Origin: Geothrix sp.
GTDB taxonomy: Bacteria; Acidobacteriota; Holophagae; Holophagales; Holophagaceae
NCBI RefSeq assembly: GCF_020622065.1
Contig: NZ_JAHRYQ010000002.1
Span: 741,905-805,904 of the forward strand
Direction: 5' to 3'
Length of the DNA: 64,000 bases
A program made the translations under genes and the position numbers. Below, piece by piece: positions 34,571 through 41,938 of this stretch. Within the stretch, counting starts at the first letter, position 1. Each line of letters begins with the position of its first letter. Under the pieces are notes generated by a model. It was not told where the DNA came from and searched no databases. It saw only the letters and a program-made list of their open reading frames with translations.

Positions 34571-35035
34571 ATGCAAGAAGTCCAGATCAAGGCCCCCAAG
34601 CACGAATTCACGCTGCTCTGCGACGACATCCGCCAGGAAATGGGCGGCAAGACCTCGCTGATGGGTCTGTACGACCACCACATCGTGGTGCCCCAGGTGC
34701 CCTTCACCCTGCCCAAGGTGTGCTTCTACACCCGCTTCTCCCGCATGGATGGCCAGTTCAAGTTCGGCTTCTCCATCGTGAGCCCCACCGGCGAGCGCAA
34801 GGATGTGATCCGCGACAGCGATGTGCAGATCCCCGATGGCGCCAAGGAAGGCACCTTCAATGTCATCGCGAGCCCCTTCGAGGTGAGCGGCGAGGGCGTC
34901 TACGAAGTGATCATCTCCCTGACCAAGGGCGCCGACCGCTTCGAGTATGTCTACAAGTTCGCCATCTCCGATGCCAGCCGCCTCCAGGCCGAGTACGAGA
35001 AGGCCATGGCCGAGGGCGCGCAGGCCGGGAACTGA
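34571..35035 (+). CDS. DUF6941-like protein
   Basis: 154 residues, no signal peptide. The N-terminal block LLCDDIRQEMGGKTSLMGLYDHHIVVPQVP matches the pattern of DUF6941-type proteins, followed by a beta-sandwich-like body (VCFYTRF, FGFSIVSPTGE, VIASPFEVSGEGVYEVIISL). Function is unknown; the family is cytoplasmic. It is divergent from the nucleotidase gene and closed by the long hairpin that follows. Confidence 0.55.
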   Translation: MQEVQIKAPKHEFTLLCDDIRQEMGGKTSLMGLYDHHIVVPQVPFTLPKVCFYTRFSRMDGQFKFGFSIVSPTGERKDVIRDSDVQIPDGAKEGTFNVIASPFEVSGEGVYEVIISLTKGADRFEYVYKFAISDASRLQAEYEKAMAEGAQAGN

Positions 35036-35038
35036 GCC

Positions 35039-35134
35039 AAGTCTTCAGTCCCGAGTCTTCAGTCTTCAGTGCGGCGCCCCCATGGGGCGCCGTTGCTTTT
35101 AGACTGAGGACTGAAGACTGACTCCTGAGGACTT
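35039..35134 (+). repeat. Long imperfect inverted repeat enclosing a terminator
   Basis: Left arm (35,039-35,070) and right arm (35,101-35,134) are built from AGTCTTCAG/CTGAAGACT units and pair over about 30 bases, mostly with G-U tolerances. The core is the perfect stem CGGCGCCCC/GGGGCGCCG (35,072-35,092) followed by TTGCTTTT, which is the terminator of the preceding gene. Size and symmetry recall a small hairpin repeat element. Related single arms occur near 3,632, 7,123 and 14,698. Confidence 0.6.
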
Positions 35135-35137
35135 CCC

Positions 35138-35230
35138 TTGTCGGACCGCTACGCCAAGCAGCGCATCTTCTCGGTATCGCCTGCGGCGATGCGCGAGACC
35201 TCCACATCCAGCCACCCAGCCCTCACCTAG
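35138..35230 (+). pseudogene. Truncated duplicate of a ThiF/MoeB 5' end
   Basis: A 30-codon frame from TTG 35138 (GAGG eight bases upstream) begins LSDRYAKQRIF, nearly the same as the MSNDRYAKQRIF start of the next gene. In the nine shared codons from Asp to Phe the four base differences are all synonymous, so it was once a translated homologue. After Phe the frame has no ThiF sequence and stops at 35,230. Best read as the remnant of a lost paralogue or of a rearranged gene start. Confidence 0.6.
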
Positions 35231-35238
35231 GCCCAGGC

Positions 35239-36243
35239 ATGTCCAACGACCGGTATGCCAAGCAACGCATCTTTCTCGGCCGCGAGGCGGATGAGGCCCT
35301 GCGCACCAAGCGCGTGGCCGTCCTGGGCCTCGGAGCCCTCGGCTCGGTCATCGCGCCCTGGTTGGCCCGGGCCGGCGTGGGCCACCTCACGCTCATCGAC
35401 CGCGACCTGGTGGAGGCCTCGAACCTTCAGCGGCAGTTGCTCTACGGGGAAGCCGACCTGGGCCGGCCCAAGGCCGAGGTGGCGGCGGAACGCCTGGCGG
35501 AGGCCAATTCCACCCTCGAGCTGAACCCCGTCGTGGCCGACCTGACCAGCGGCAACGCCCGGGAACTGCTCTCAGGCTTCGATCTCGTCTGCGACGGCAC
35601 CGACAACTTTGAGGCCCGCTTCCTCATCAACGATGTGGCCCTTCTCACGGGCACGCCCTGGATCTACGCCGGCGCCATCGGCGGCGAAGGGGTCGTCTGG
35701 CCCCTGAACCCGCCGCACACGCCCTGCCTGCGCTGCCTGATCGAGGAGCCCCCCGCGGGTGGCGATGTGGACACCTGCGACAGCGCCGGCGTGCTGGGCC
35801 CCGCCGTGGGCGTCATCGCCAGCTGGGCGGCCCTGGAAGCCCTCAAAGTGCTCACCGGCAGGGCACCTCACGCCGACCTGGTCCGCTTCGATTTTTGGCA
35901 CGACGAACGCCAGTTCCTGAAGCCGCCGAAAACCCGCTGCCGCTTCTGCACGAACAAGATCACGGAATTCCTGGATGCCCGCTGGAGCCTGAAGGCCAGC
36001 GCCCTCTGCGGGCTGGAGGGGGTGCAGATCCGCGTGAATCCGCCCGGGAAGCTGGATCTGGCCACCCTGAAGGCCCGCCTCGAAACCCGCACCCGCAGTC
36101 CCTGGAAACAGGCCGGGATGATGCTCAAGGGTCAGGACGGTGCCGACGAGATCACCCTCTTCGCCGACGGCCGCGCCCTCGTCCACGGCCCCATGACCCC
36201 CGAGCGGGCGCGGAGCTGGTACACCGAGGTCGTGGGATGCTGA
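35239..36243 (+). CDS. HesA/MoeB/ThiF family adenylyltransferase
   Basis: 334 residues. E1-like fold: RYAKQRIFLG start, nucleotide loop VLGLGALGSVIAPWLARAGVG, IDRDLVEASNLQRQ, DGTDNFEARFLIND, CLRC and CRFC zinc pairs, and the conserved VDTCDSAGVLGP with the catalytic cysteine. It adenylates the C-terminus of a ubiquitin-like sulfur carrier (MoaD or ThiS). Its length beyond 250 includes an extra C-terminal domain (residues 245-334) with an unusual Gly-Gln-Asp-Gly turn. moaA is far away at 62 kb; neither moaD nor thiS is in the window, so MoeB and ThiF roles cannot be separated. Confidence 0.88.
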   Translation: MSNDRYAKQRIFLGREADEALRTKRVAVLGLGALGSVIAPWLARAGVGHLTLIDRDLVEASNLQRQLLYGEADLGRPKAEVAAERLAEANSTLELNPVVADLTSGNARELLSGFDLVCDGTDNFEARFLINDVALLTGTPWIYAGAIGGEGVVWPLNPPHTPCLRCLIEEPPAGGDVDTCDSAGVLGPAVGVIASWAALEALKVLTGRAPHADLVRFDFWHDERQFLKPPKTRCRFCTNKITEFLDARWSLKASALCGLEGVQIRVNPPGKLDLATLKARLETRTRSPWKQAGMMLKGQDGADEITLFADGRALVHGPMTPERARSWYTEVVGC

Positions 36244-36401
36244 ACGGCCGATGAACCCCAGAGAACGCAGAGGCCGGGTGGCAGGCCAACACCGATGAAC
36301 CCGCCCGGTCGCCTGAATCCTGCCTTCCCGTGGCCCTGCCCCAGGGCGGGCAAGACCTCACCGCCCACCCATGATTCCCCCCTCATTCAGGTGAATGCTT
36401 G

Positions 36402-37022
36402 ATGATCTCGTCTCCCCTCAAGGTCGTTCTCGCCTCCCGCAACGCCGGCAAGCTGCGCGAATTCTCGGAGCTTCTCCCGGAGGTCCACTTCGTGCCGTGG
36501 CCCGCGAACGCGCCGGAGCTCCCCGAAACGGGGGCCTTCTTCCAGGACAACGCACTGCAGAAGGCGGAGGGCGCGCTCGCCTGGTGGCTGGAACACGGCA
36601 CGGAATCCGTGGACGGCGTGCTGGCGGATGATTCCGGTCTCTGCGTGGAGGCCCTCTGGGGCGGGCCCGGCGTACTCAGCGCCCGCTTCGCGCCGGACCT
36701 GCCCGCCTACCCCGACAAGAACCGCCGCCTCCTGGCCATGCTGCCCGAAGGGGCCGATCGCACGGCGCGGTTCGTGTGTGTCCTGGCCTTCGCGCCCATG
36801 CCCGGGCGGGCGCACGGCGGGCCCTTCACCGTCAGCGGCGCCGTGGAAGGTGAGCTTGCCTACGCCCACCGCGGCGACGGCGGCTTCGGCTACGACCCCA
36901 TCTTCATTCCCGATGGCCATGACCGCACCTTCGGCGAGCTGCCCGCCGAGGTCAAGCACACGCTCAGCCACCGGGCGCGGGCCTGCGCGGCGCTGCTCGA
37001 GCGGCTGGGAGTGAACCGGTAG
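36402..37022 (+). CDS. rdgB: XTP/dITP diphosphatase (RdgB/HAM1 family)
   Basis: House-cleaning NTP pyrophosphatase removing dITP and XTP. 206 residues with VVLASRNAGKLREFSEL, FFQDNALQKAEGA, LADDSGLCVEAL, GPGVLSARFA and GGFGYDPIF, and the SHRARA motif near the end, all typical. ATG 36402 is used; a TTG one codon earlier is possible. The 158 bases before it contain no gene or clear signal, only scattered GC-rich sequence. Confidence 0.93.
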   Translation: MISSPLKVVLASRNAGKLREFSELLPEVHFVPWPANAPELPETGAFFQDNALQKAEGALAWWLEHGTESVDGVLADDSGLCVEALWGGPGVLSARFAPDLPAYPDKNRRLLAMLPEGADRTARFVCVLAFAPMPGRAHGGPFTVSGAVEGELAYAHRGDGGFGYDPIFIPDGHDRTFGELPAEVKHTLSHRARACAALLERLGVNR

Positions 37023-37058
37023 CCGCGCGCCACCGGGGTTCTCCGATAGGGTGGAAGG

Positions 37059-37967
37059 ATGACTTGGAAGCGCGAACCTCGGACCTGGACCGCCATCGCG
37101 GGCGTACTGCTGCTCTGGGCCTCGGCCTTTGCGGGCATTCGCGCGGGCCTGCGGCTGACTCCGGCGGGGGCCCCCGGCCCCGATGGCTATGGCCCCGGGG
37201 AGTTGGCGCTGCTGCGGTTCGGCACGGCTTCCACCGTCCTGGCCCTGTACGCCCTGGCCACGCGGATGCGGCTGCCGGCGCGTGCCGACCTTCCGCGGAT
37301 CGGCCTCGCGGGATTTCTGGGCATCAGCGTCTACCATGTGGCCCTGAACTTCGGCGAGGTGACGGTCCAGGCCGGGGCCGCCTCGCTGCTCATCTCCGCA
37401 GCGCCCGTGTTCACGGCGCTGCTGTCGGCGCTGTTCCTGCACGAGCGCCTCACGCGGATCGGATGGGGTGGCATCCTGCTGGCCTTCGCCGGTGTGTCGC
37501 TCATCGCCCTGAGCGGCGGCAAGGGGCTGCGGTTCACGCCCGGCGCTCTGCTCATCCTGCTCTCCGCCGCCGTCGCGGCCGTGTTCTCCATCCTGTCGAA
37601 GCAGGATCTCCGGCGCTATGCGGCCATCGAGTTCACCAGCTACGCCATCTGGGCCGGCACGCTGCCCATGCTGGTCTTCCTGCCCGGGCTCGTCCGGCAA
37701 GCCCCCCAGGCCGCACCGGCCGCCACGCTGGCCGTGGTCTACCTGGGCATCTTCCCCGCCGCCATCGCCTATGTCCTGTGGAACTACGCCCTGGCCCGGA
37801 TGCCCGCCGGACTGCTCTCGAGCTTTCTCTACCTTTCGCCCGTGATCGCCAGCCTCATCGCCTGGGTGTGGCTCCGGGAAGTCCCCACCCCGCTCACGGT
37901 CCTCGGGGGCGGCATCGCCATCGCCGGCGTCATCGTCGTGCAGACCCGGGGCCACGCCCGCGGATAA
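37059..37967 (+). CDS. EamA/DMT family transporter
   Basis: 302 residues, ten hydrophobic segments in two EamA repeats (roughly 10-145 and 155-300), e.g. IAGVLLLWASAFAGIRAG, ALLSALFLHERLTRIGW and the second-repeat equivalent SLIAWVWLREVPTPLTVLGG. Drug/metabolite exporters of amino acids or metabolites belong here; substrate cannot be read from sequence. It follows rdgB after 36 bases and may be co-transcribed. Confidence 0.9.
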   Translation: MTWKREPRTWTAIAGVLLLWASAFAGIRAGLRLTPAGAPGPDGYGPGELALLRFGTASTVLALYALATRMRLPARADLPRIGLAGFLGISVYHVALNFGEVTVQAGAASLLISAAPVFTALLSALFLHERLTRIGWGGILLAFAGVSLIALSGGKGLRFTPGALLILLSAAVAAVFSILSKQDLRRYAAIEFTSYAIWAGTLPMLVFLPGLVRQAPQAAPAATLAVVYLGIFPAAIAYVLWNYALARMPAGLLSSFLYLSPVIASLIAWVWLREVPTPLTVLGGGIAIAGVIVVQTRGHARG

Positions 37968-37980
37968 GGCCAGGTGGTCG

Positions 37981-38337
37981 CTAGGCGGTCTCGTCCTTCC
38001 GCGTGAGCAGCCCCAGGAAGGTGAGGGGGGCCTCCGAATCGTTGATCAGGCCGTGGGTGCCCCCCGCCTTGACCAGGAACAGGTCGCCCTCCACCACGGG
38101 AAAGCGCTCCCCATCGAGGATTCCCGTGCCCCGCCCCTCCAGGATCAGGTAGAGGTCCTCCGTGTTGGGATGGGCGTGCTCCCCGATGGTGGCGCCGGGT
38201 TCCAGGGTGGTGCGGCCGACGCTGAGCACGCCCGCCATTTCGCCGGCTTTCAGGAATTCAACGCCCCGGCCCGAACCCAGGCCGCCGCGGATGCCGGCCT
38301 TGGTTTCCTCCACCAGCTCGGATCGCCTCCGGATCAT
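37981..38337 (-). CDS. Small cupin-domain protein
   Basis: 118 residues, one double-stranded beta-helix with the two cupin motifs GEHAHPNTEDLYLILEGRG and GDLFLVKAGGTHGLIN providing three His and one Glu as metal ligands. Short single cupins like this act as enzymes or metabolite sensors; no context tells which. It is convergent with the EamA gene. Confidence 0.85.
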   Translation of the reverse strand: MIRRRSELVEETKAGIRGGLGSGRGVEFLKAGEMAGVLSVGRTTLEPGATIGEHAHPNTEDLYLILEGRGTGILDGERFPVVEGDLFLVKAGGTHGLINDSEAPLTFLGLLTRKDETA

Positions 38338-38475
38338 GAATGGCCCCTCCTTCAGCAGGGTACCTGAGATCCCGAGGCTGGCAGCCCCGGGTTGCCGGGA
38401 CTCAATCTTTCTCCCCTGGCTCTCGATAATCGATACATCCGTTACCTTTGATCAACCCGAAGCCACAGGTGAGCC

Positions 38476-39324
38476 ATGGATGCCGTCATCGCCGACAGGA
38501 TCGTCAATTTCATCTTTGCCGAGACGGGGCTGTACACCATCGTGTGCGATGACAGGGGGATCATCGTGGCGGCCAAGGTCGCCTCCAGGGTGGGGAATCC
38601 CCATGCCGGTGCCCAGCGGATGCTGGCGGAGAAGCTCCCGCAGATCACCATCACGGCCGAGGAAGAGGAGCGTTCCGGTGGCCTGGTCAAGATGGGCACC
38701 ACCCTGCCCATCATCTACAAGGGCGACTGGATCGGCACCTTCGGCATCAGCGGGGATCTGGGCAACACCGCCCCCATCGCGAAGATCGCCGCCGGCATCA
38801 TCGGGAAGGAGTTGCAGGAGGCGGAGAACAACGCCCACCTGGTGGAGCAGGCCTCGCAGCTGGAGCGATCCATCGCGGTCATCGCCGGCTCCGTGGAGAA
38901 GCTCCTGGCTTCCCAGGGAGAACTCACCGAAACCATGCGGCGCGTCGTGACCCTCCTCGAGACCTCCTCGAGGGATGTGGAGGGTACCGGCAACATGATC
39001 TCGACCATCCAGGCCATGGCCGACCAGACGAACCTGCTGGGGCTGAACGCGGCCATTGAGGCCGCCCACGCCGGAGAGCACGGCCGGGGCTTCACCATCG
39101 TGGCCGAAGCGGTGCGGAAGCTCGCCGATCAGAGCAGCAGCTCCGCGGACGACATCCAGGCCTCCCACGGCCGTTTGCACGAATCCATGGCCCAGGTCAT
39201 CGCCTTCTCCGAGCAGTCCATGCTCGCGGCCCAGGACCAGGGCCGGGCCACCGAGGCCATCAACGCCATGGTGTCGGAGCTCAAGCAGATCGGGGAGGGG
39301 CTGCTCGCCAGGGCCACCCACTAG
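38476..39324 (+). CDS. Soluble methyl-accepting chemotaxis-like protein with a diacid-recognition-type sensor
   Basis: 282 residues without any membrane segment. The N-terminal 100 ([30 protein letters not shown] ... [18 protein letters not shown]) resembles the sugar-diacid-recognition domain of CdaR. A heptad region follows, then the chemoreceptor hairpin tip [29 protein letters not shown] (contact with CheA and CheW). The signalling part is short, only about one side and part of the return of the usual hairpin. It probably works in the cytoplasm. Not in an operon. Confidence 0.72.
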   Translation: MDAVIADRIVNFIFAETGLYTIVCDDRGIIVAAKVASRVGNPHAGAQRMLAEKLPQITITAEEEERSGGLVKMGTTLPIIYKGDWIGTFGISGDLGNTAPIAKIAAGIIGKELQEAENNAHLVEQASQLERSIAVIAGSVEKLLASQGELTETMRRVVTLLETSSRDVEGTGNMISTIQAMADQTNLLGLNAAIEAAHAGEHGRGFTIVAEAVRKLADQSSSSADDIQASHGRLHESMAQVIAFSEQSMLAAQDQGRATEAINAMVSELKQIGEGLLARATH

Positions 39325-39353
39325 GGCCTGTTTTCAGATTCCGCGACGCCGCG

Positions 39354-40178
39354 CTACAGGAAGAGCCGCGGGTCGACCCGGGCGTCGTTGAGGCTGAGGG
39401 ACCAGTGCAGATGGGGGCCCGAGGCCCGCCCCGTCATCCCCACCTCGCCCACCAGGTCCCCGGCCTTCACGGTCTGGCCCTGTGTCACGGTGATCTTGGA
39501 CAAGTGGCAGAGCAGGCTGACCACGCCTTCGCCGTGGGCGATGAATACCGCGTTGCCGCTGAAGAAGAAGTCGCCCGTCAGCACGACGGTGCCGGCCGCG
39601 GGCGCCCGCACAGGCTGCCCCTGGGGCGCCCGGATGTCGAGCCCCGCATGGGGCGAACGGGGAATGCCGTTGAAGATCCGGCGCATGCCGAAGGAGGCCG
39701 TCAGCGCACCGGGCACGGGGCGCTGGAACGCCAGGGAGGGGATGGAGCCTTCTGGATGGGCTTTCCAGGCCGGTTCGATGAGGGCCTGCTCCCGGGCAAT
39801 CCGGGCCTCGTCCTCGGCATTGGGCGTCACCTTGCGTGGATCCTTCAGCTGGACCCGCTGCTCGGGATAGCGCTTGGGCTTGATGGTGAACGGCACCTCG
39901 CGGCCCTCCACCTCGACATGGTCCACCCCGGGCTTCGCGCTCAGCCGGATCCCCACCACCGCCACCCACCCCTGGCCGCTCCGCCGCACCAGCACCGGCT
40001 CGCCGTGGTAGGTCACCCGGGGCGAGGCCTTTCCCGGGAGCGCGACCACCGCCACGCCGCCGGGAACGGGAGAGGGGCGGAACGGAAGGGCCGGGGCCTT
40101 CGCGCCGAGAAGGCCTCCGGACAGGACGGTGAGGAGCAGGGCCGCGGGGCGCCGGGCCAAGGAAGGAACAAGAGACAT
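39354..40178 (-). CDS. M23 family metallopeptidase (LytM-like)
   Basis: 274 residues with signal peptide (ALLLTVLSGGLLGAKA). The C-terminal half is a zinc peptidase domain: SFGMRRIFNGIPRSPHAGLDI (His and Asp ligands), a central PAAGTVVLTGDFFFSGNAV, and GPHLHWSL with the HxH motif. It hydrolyses or, if a ligand is missing, regulates peptidoglycan amidases; both ligand motifs look complete here, so activity is likely. ATG 40178 has GAGAGG upstream. Confidence 0.9.
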   Translation of the reverse strand: MSLVPSLARRPAALLLTVLSGGLLGAKAPALPFRPSPVPGGVAVVALPGKASPRVTYHGEPVLVRRSGQGWVAVVGIRLSAKPGVDHVEVEGREVPFTIKPKRYPEQRVQLKDPRKVTPNAEDEARIAREQALIEPAWKAHPEGSIPSLAFQRPVPGALTASFGMRRIFNGIPRSPHAGLDIRAPQGQPVRAPAAGTVVLTGDFFFSGNAVFIAHGEGVVSLLCHLSKITVTQGQTVKAGDLVGEVGMTGRASGPHLHWSLSLNDARVDPRLFL

Positions 40179-40238
40179 CCGGACATCCTCTCGAGCGGGG
40201 CCCCAGCATACCGGGACCGGCCGACGCGCTTCAGGCCT

Positions 40239-40736
40239 TCACGCGGGGTGGGGGGTCTCGCCCTCGGGAGAGGGCCCGTCCAATTCGGGCGTGGAGACGG
40301 GAGCCGGGTCCGGGGCCTCCGGGCCCATCCCCGCCTCCCGCATCTTCACGGCGTCCTGGTAGGCGGCCAGCACGGCGGTGCGGATGCGGAGGTAGGAAGT
40401 CTCGGTGACCTTGGTGTTGAAGGTGAGCGTGGCCACGAGGTAGTCGCGGCCGTCGGGCAGGGTCTGGGGGGCGCTCACCTGGACCTGGGGCGGCATGATG
40501 GCCGACGAGCTGCCCTCGCGGAGGCGCACGGACAGGGCCTCGCACCAGGCCTGCAGCTTCGGCGTGTGGGCCAGGCCCTCCGCAGGCGAGGTCACCATCA
40601 CCCGGCCGTAGAGGGTGAAGAACAGCCGCAGCTGAGGCGGATCAAAGGAATGGTTCAGATACCCCGACATGCTGGCGATCTGCTGGAAGTCCTTCAGCAG
40701 GGCCTGGAGCTTGGCGCTGGGGGCGGCCAGAGCCAT
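40239..40736 (-). CDS. Hypothetical protein
   Basis: 165 residues, no signal peptide. The first 130 residues look like a mixed alpha/beta fold (KLQALLKDFQQIASMSGYLNHSFDPPQLRLFFTLYGRVM ... YLVATLTFNTKV), and the tail is Pro/Glu-rich and disordered. No family is recognised. Its ATG shares a base with the mtnP stop (TGATG), so it is co-translated with methylthioadenosine phosphorylase. Confidence 0.6.
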   Translation of the reverse strand: MALAAPSAKLQALLKDFQQIASMSGYLNHSFDPPQLRLFFTLYGRVMVTSPAEGLAHTPKLQAWCEALSVRLREGSSSAIMPPQVQVSAPQTLPDGRDYLVATLTFNTKVTETSYLRIRTAVLAAYQDAVKMREAGMGPEAPDPAPVSTPELDGPSPEGETPHPA

Positions 40737-41608
40737 CAGGGCGTCCCGTAGCCGTACTTGGCCACCAGCAGACCCAACCGCTGCAAGGCGTCGCCGGACA
40801 CCTGTTCCGGCGCGGTGTAGAGCGCGGCCTTCAGGGCTTCCCCGCAGGCACAGGCGCGCGGGGCGGCGGCGAGGCCGGGCACGGTGGCGCGGAGCAGGCG
40901 CTGGGCCTTGTCCACATTGGCGTGCATGACTTCCAGCACGGAGGCCGCGTCCACGCCCTCTTCCTCCTCGCGCCAGGCATCATAGTCTGTCACCAGGGCG
41001 ATGCAGGCGTAGCAGAGCTCAGCCTCACGGGCCAGGCGCGCCTCGGTCACCTGGGTCATGCCGATGAGGTCGGCACCCCAGCTCTGATGCAGGCGGCTTT
41101 CCGCGCGGGTGGAGAAGGCCGGCCCCTCCATGCAGACATACAGCGCATCCTCCTCCAGGGGCAGGGCCAGCTCCCGACCAGCGGTCATGAGCGCCTTCGA
41201 GACATGGCCGCAGGTGGGTTCCGCGAAGCTCACATGAGCCACCAGGCCCTCCCCGAAGAAGGTGTCCTTCCGGTGCTTGGTCTTGTCGATGAACTGGCCC
41301 ACCAGCCGCAGGTCGCCGGGCCGGTGGCGGGCCTGGAGGCTGCCCACGGCGGACACGGAGATCAGGCGCTCCACGCCCAGGAACTTCAGGGCCCAGAGGT
41401 TGGCGCGGTAGTTGACCTCGCTGGGCGTGAAGCGGTGGCCTTCGCCGTGGCGGGCCAGAAAGGCCACCGGGGCGCCATCCAGCGTACCGAGATGCACGGG
41501 CCCGGAGGGCGCGCCGAAGGGGGTATCCACCAGCTCCGCCCGGTCCAGGGCCAGGCCCTCCATCCGGTAGAGACCACTGCCGCCGATGATGCCGATGGGT
41601 GCGTTCAT
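40736..41608 (-). CDS. mtnP: S-methyl-5'-thioadenosine phosphorylase
   Basis: Splits methylthioadenosine to adenine and methylthioribose-1-phosphate in methionine salvage. 290 residues from ATG 41608, with the PNP/MTAP features GIIGGSGLYRMEGL, the phosphate loop RHGEGHRFTPSEVNYRANLWAL, CMEGPAFSTRAESRL and the GADLIGMTQVTEARLARE substrate segment. The frame is open upstream, but this is the family start. The hypothetical gene follows with a one-base overlap. Confidence 0.9.
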   Translation of the reverse strand: MNAPIGIIGGSGLYRMEGLALDRAELVDTPFGAPSGPVHLGTLDGAPVAFLARHGEGHRFTPSEVNYRANLWALKFLGVERLISVSAVGSLQARHRPGDLRLVGQFIDKTKHRKDTFFGEGLVAHVSFAEPTCGHVSKALMTAGRELALPLEEDALYVCMEGPAFSTRAESRLHQSWGADLIGMTQVTEARLAREAELCYACIALVTDYDAWREEEEGVDAASVLEVMHANVDKAQRLLRATVPGLAAAPRACACGEALKAALYTAPEQVSGDALQRLGLLVAKYGYGTP

Positions 41609-41649
41609 GCCCCCATTGTACTTGCGGTCCCGCCGGGCGCCGTGCTTCC

Positions 41650-41850
41650 CTTGAGGTTCTGACAATTCGTGCTGGATGCACGGGAAGCAGGTGTGAATCC
41701 TGCGCTGCCCCGCAACGGTATGCACCACATGGCCAGCCCCTTGGGCCTGTGAGACCTCAAGTCCGAGTCACTGGGAATCGTCCCGGGAAGGCTCGGAGGG
41801 CGCCGAAAGGTTCCTGTCGCGTGCGAGCCCGGAGACCGGTCCTGCACCTC
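41650..41850 (+). promoter_or_regulatory. Cobalamin riboswitch
   Basis: The leader before btuB has the conserved run: GGGAAGCAGGTGTGAATCCTGCGCTG, CCCGCAACGGTA, the TGTGAGACCTCAAGTCCGA segment, CACTGGGAATCGTCCCGGGAAGGC, and the terminal B12-box-like GAGCCCGGAGACCGGTCCTG. Together these are the AdoCbl-class aptamer. When B12 is abundant it should reduce expression of the downstream uptake genes. Aptamer edges are approximate. Confidence 0.92.
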
Positions 41851-41938
41851 ACCCCCCGTCGCGGGACCGGGTTGGGCCATGGTCTCCGACTTTTCCCGGG
41901 ATCCGCCCAGCCGCCGCGACACCATGCGTGGAGGCATG

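Noticed and set aside
36244-36401. Short gap between the ThiF/MoeB gene and rdgB with repeated CGATGAACCC words
   Set aside because: Only two short matches; no structure, promoter or ORF I can defend.
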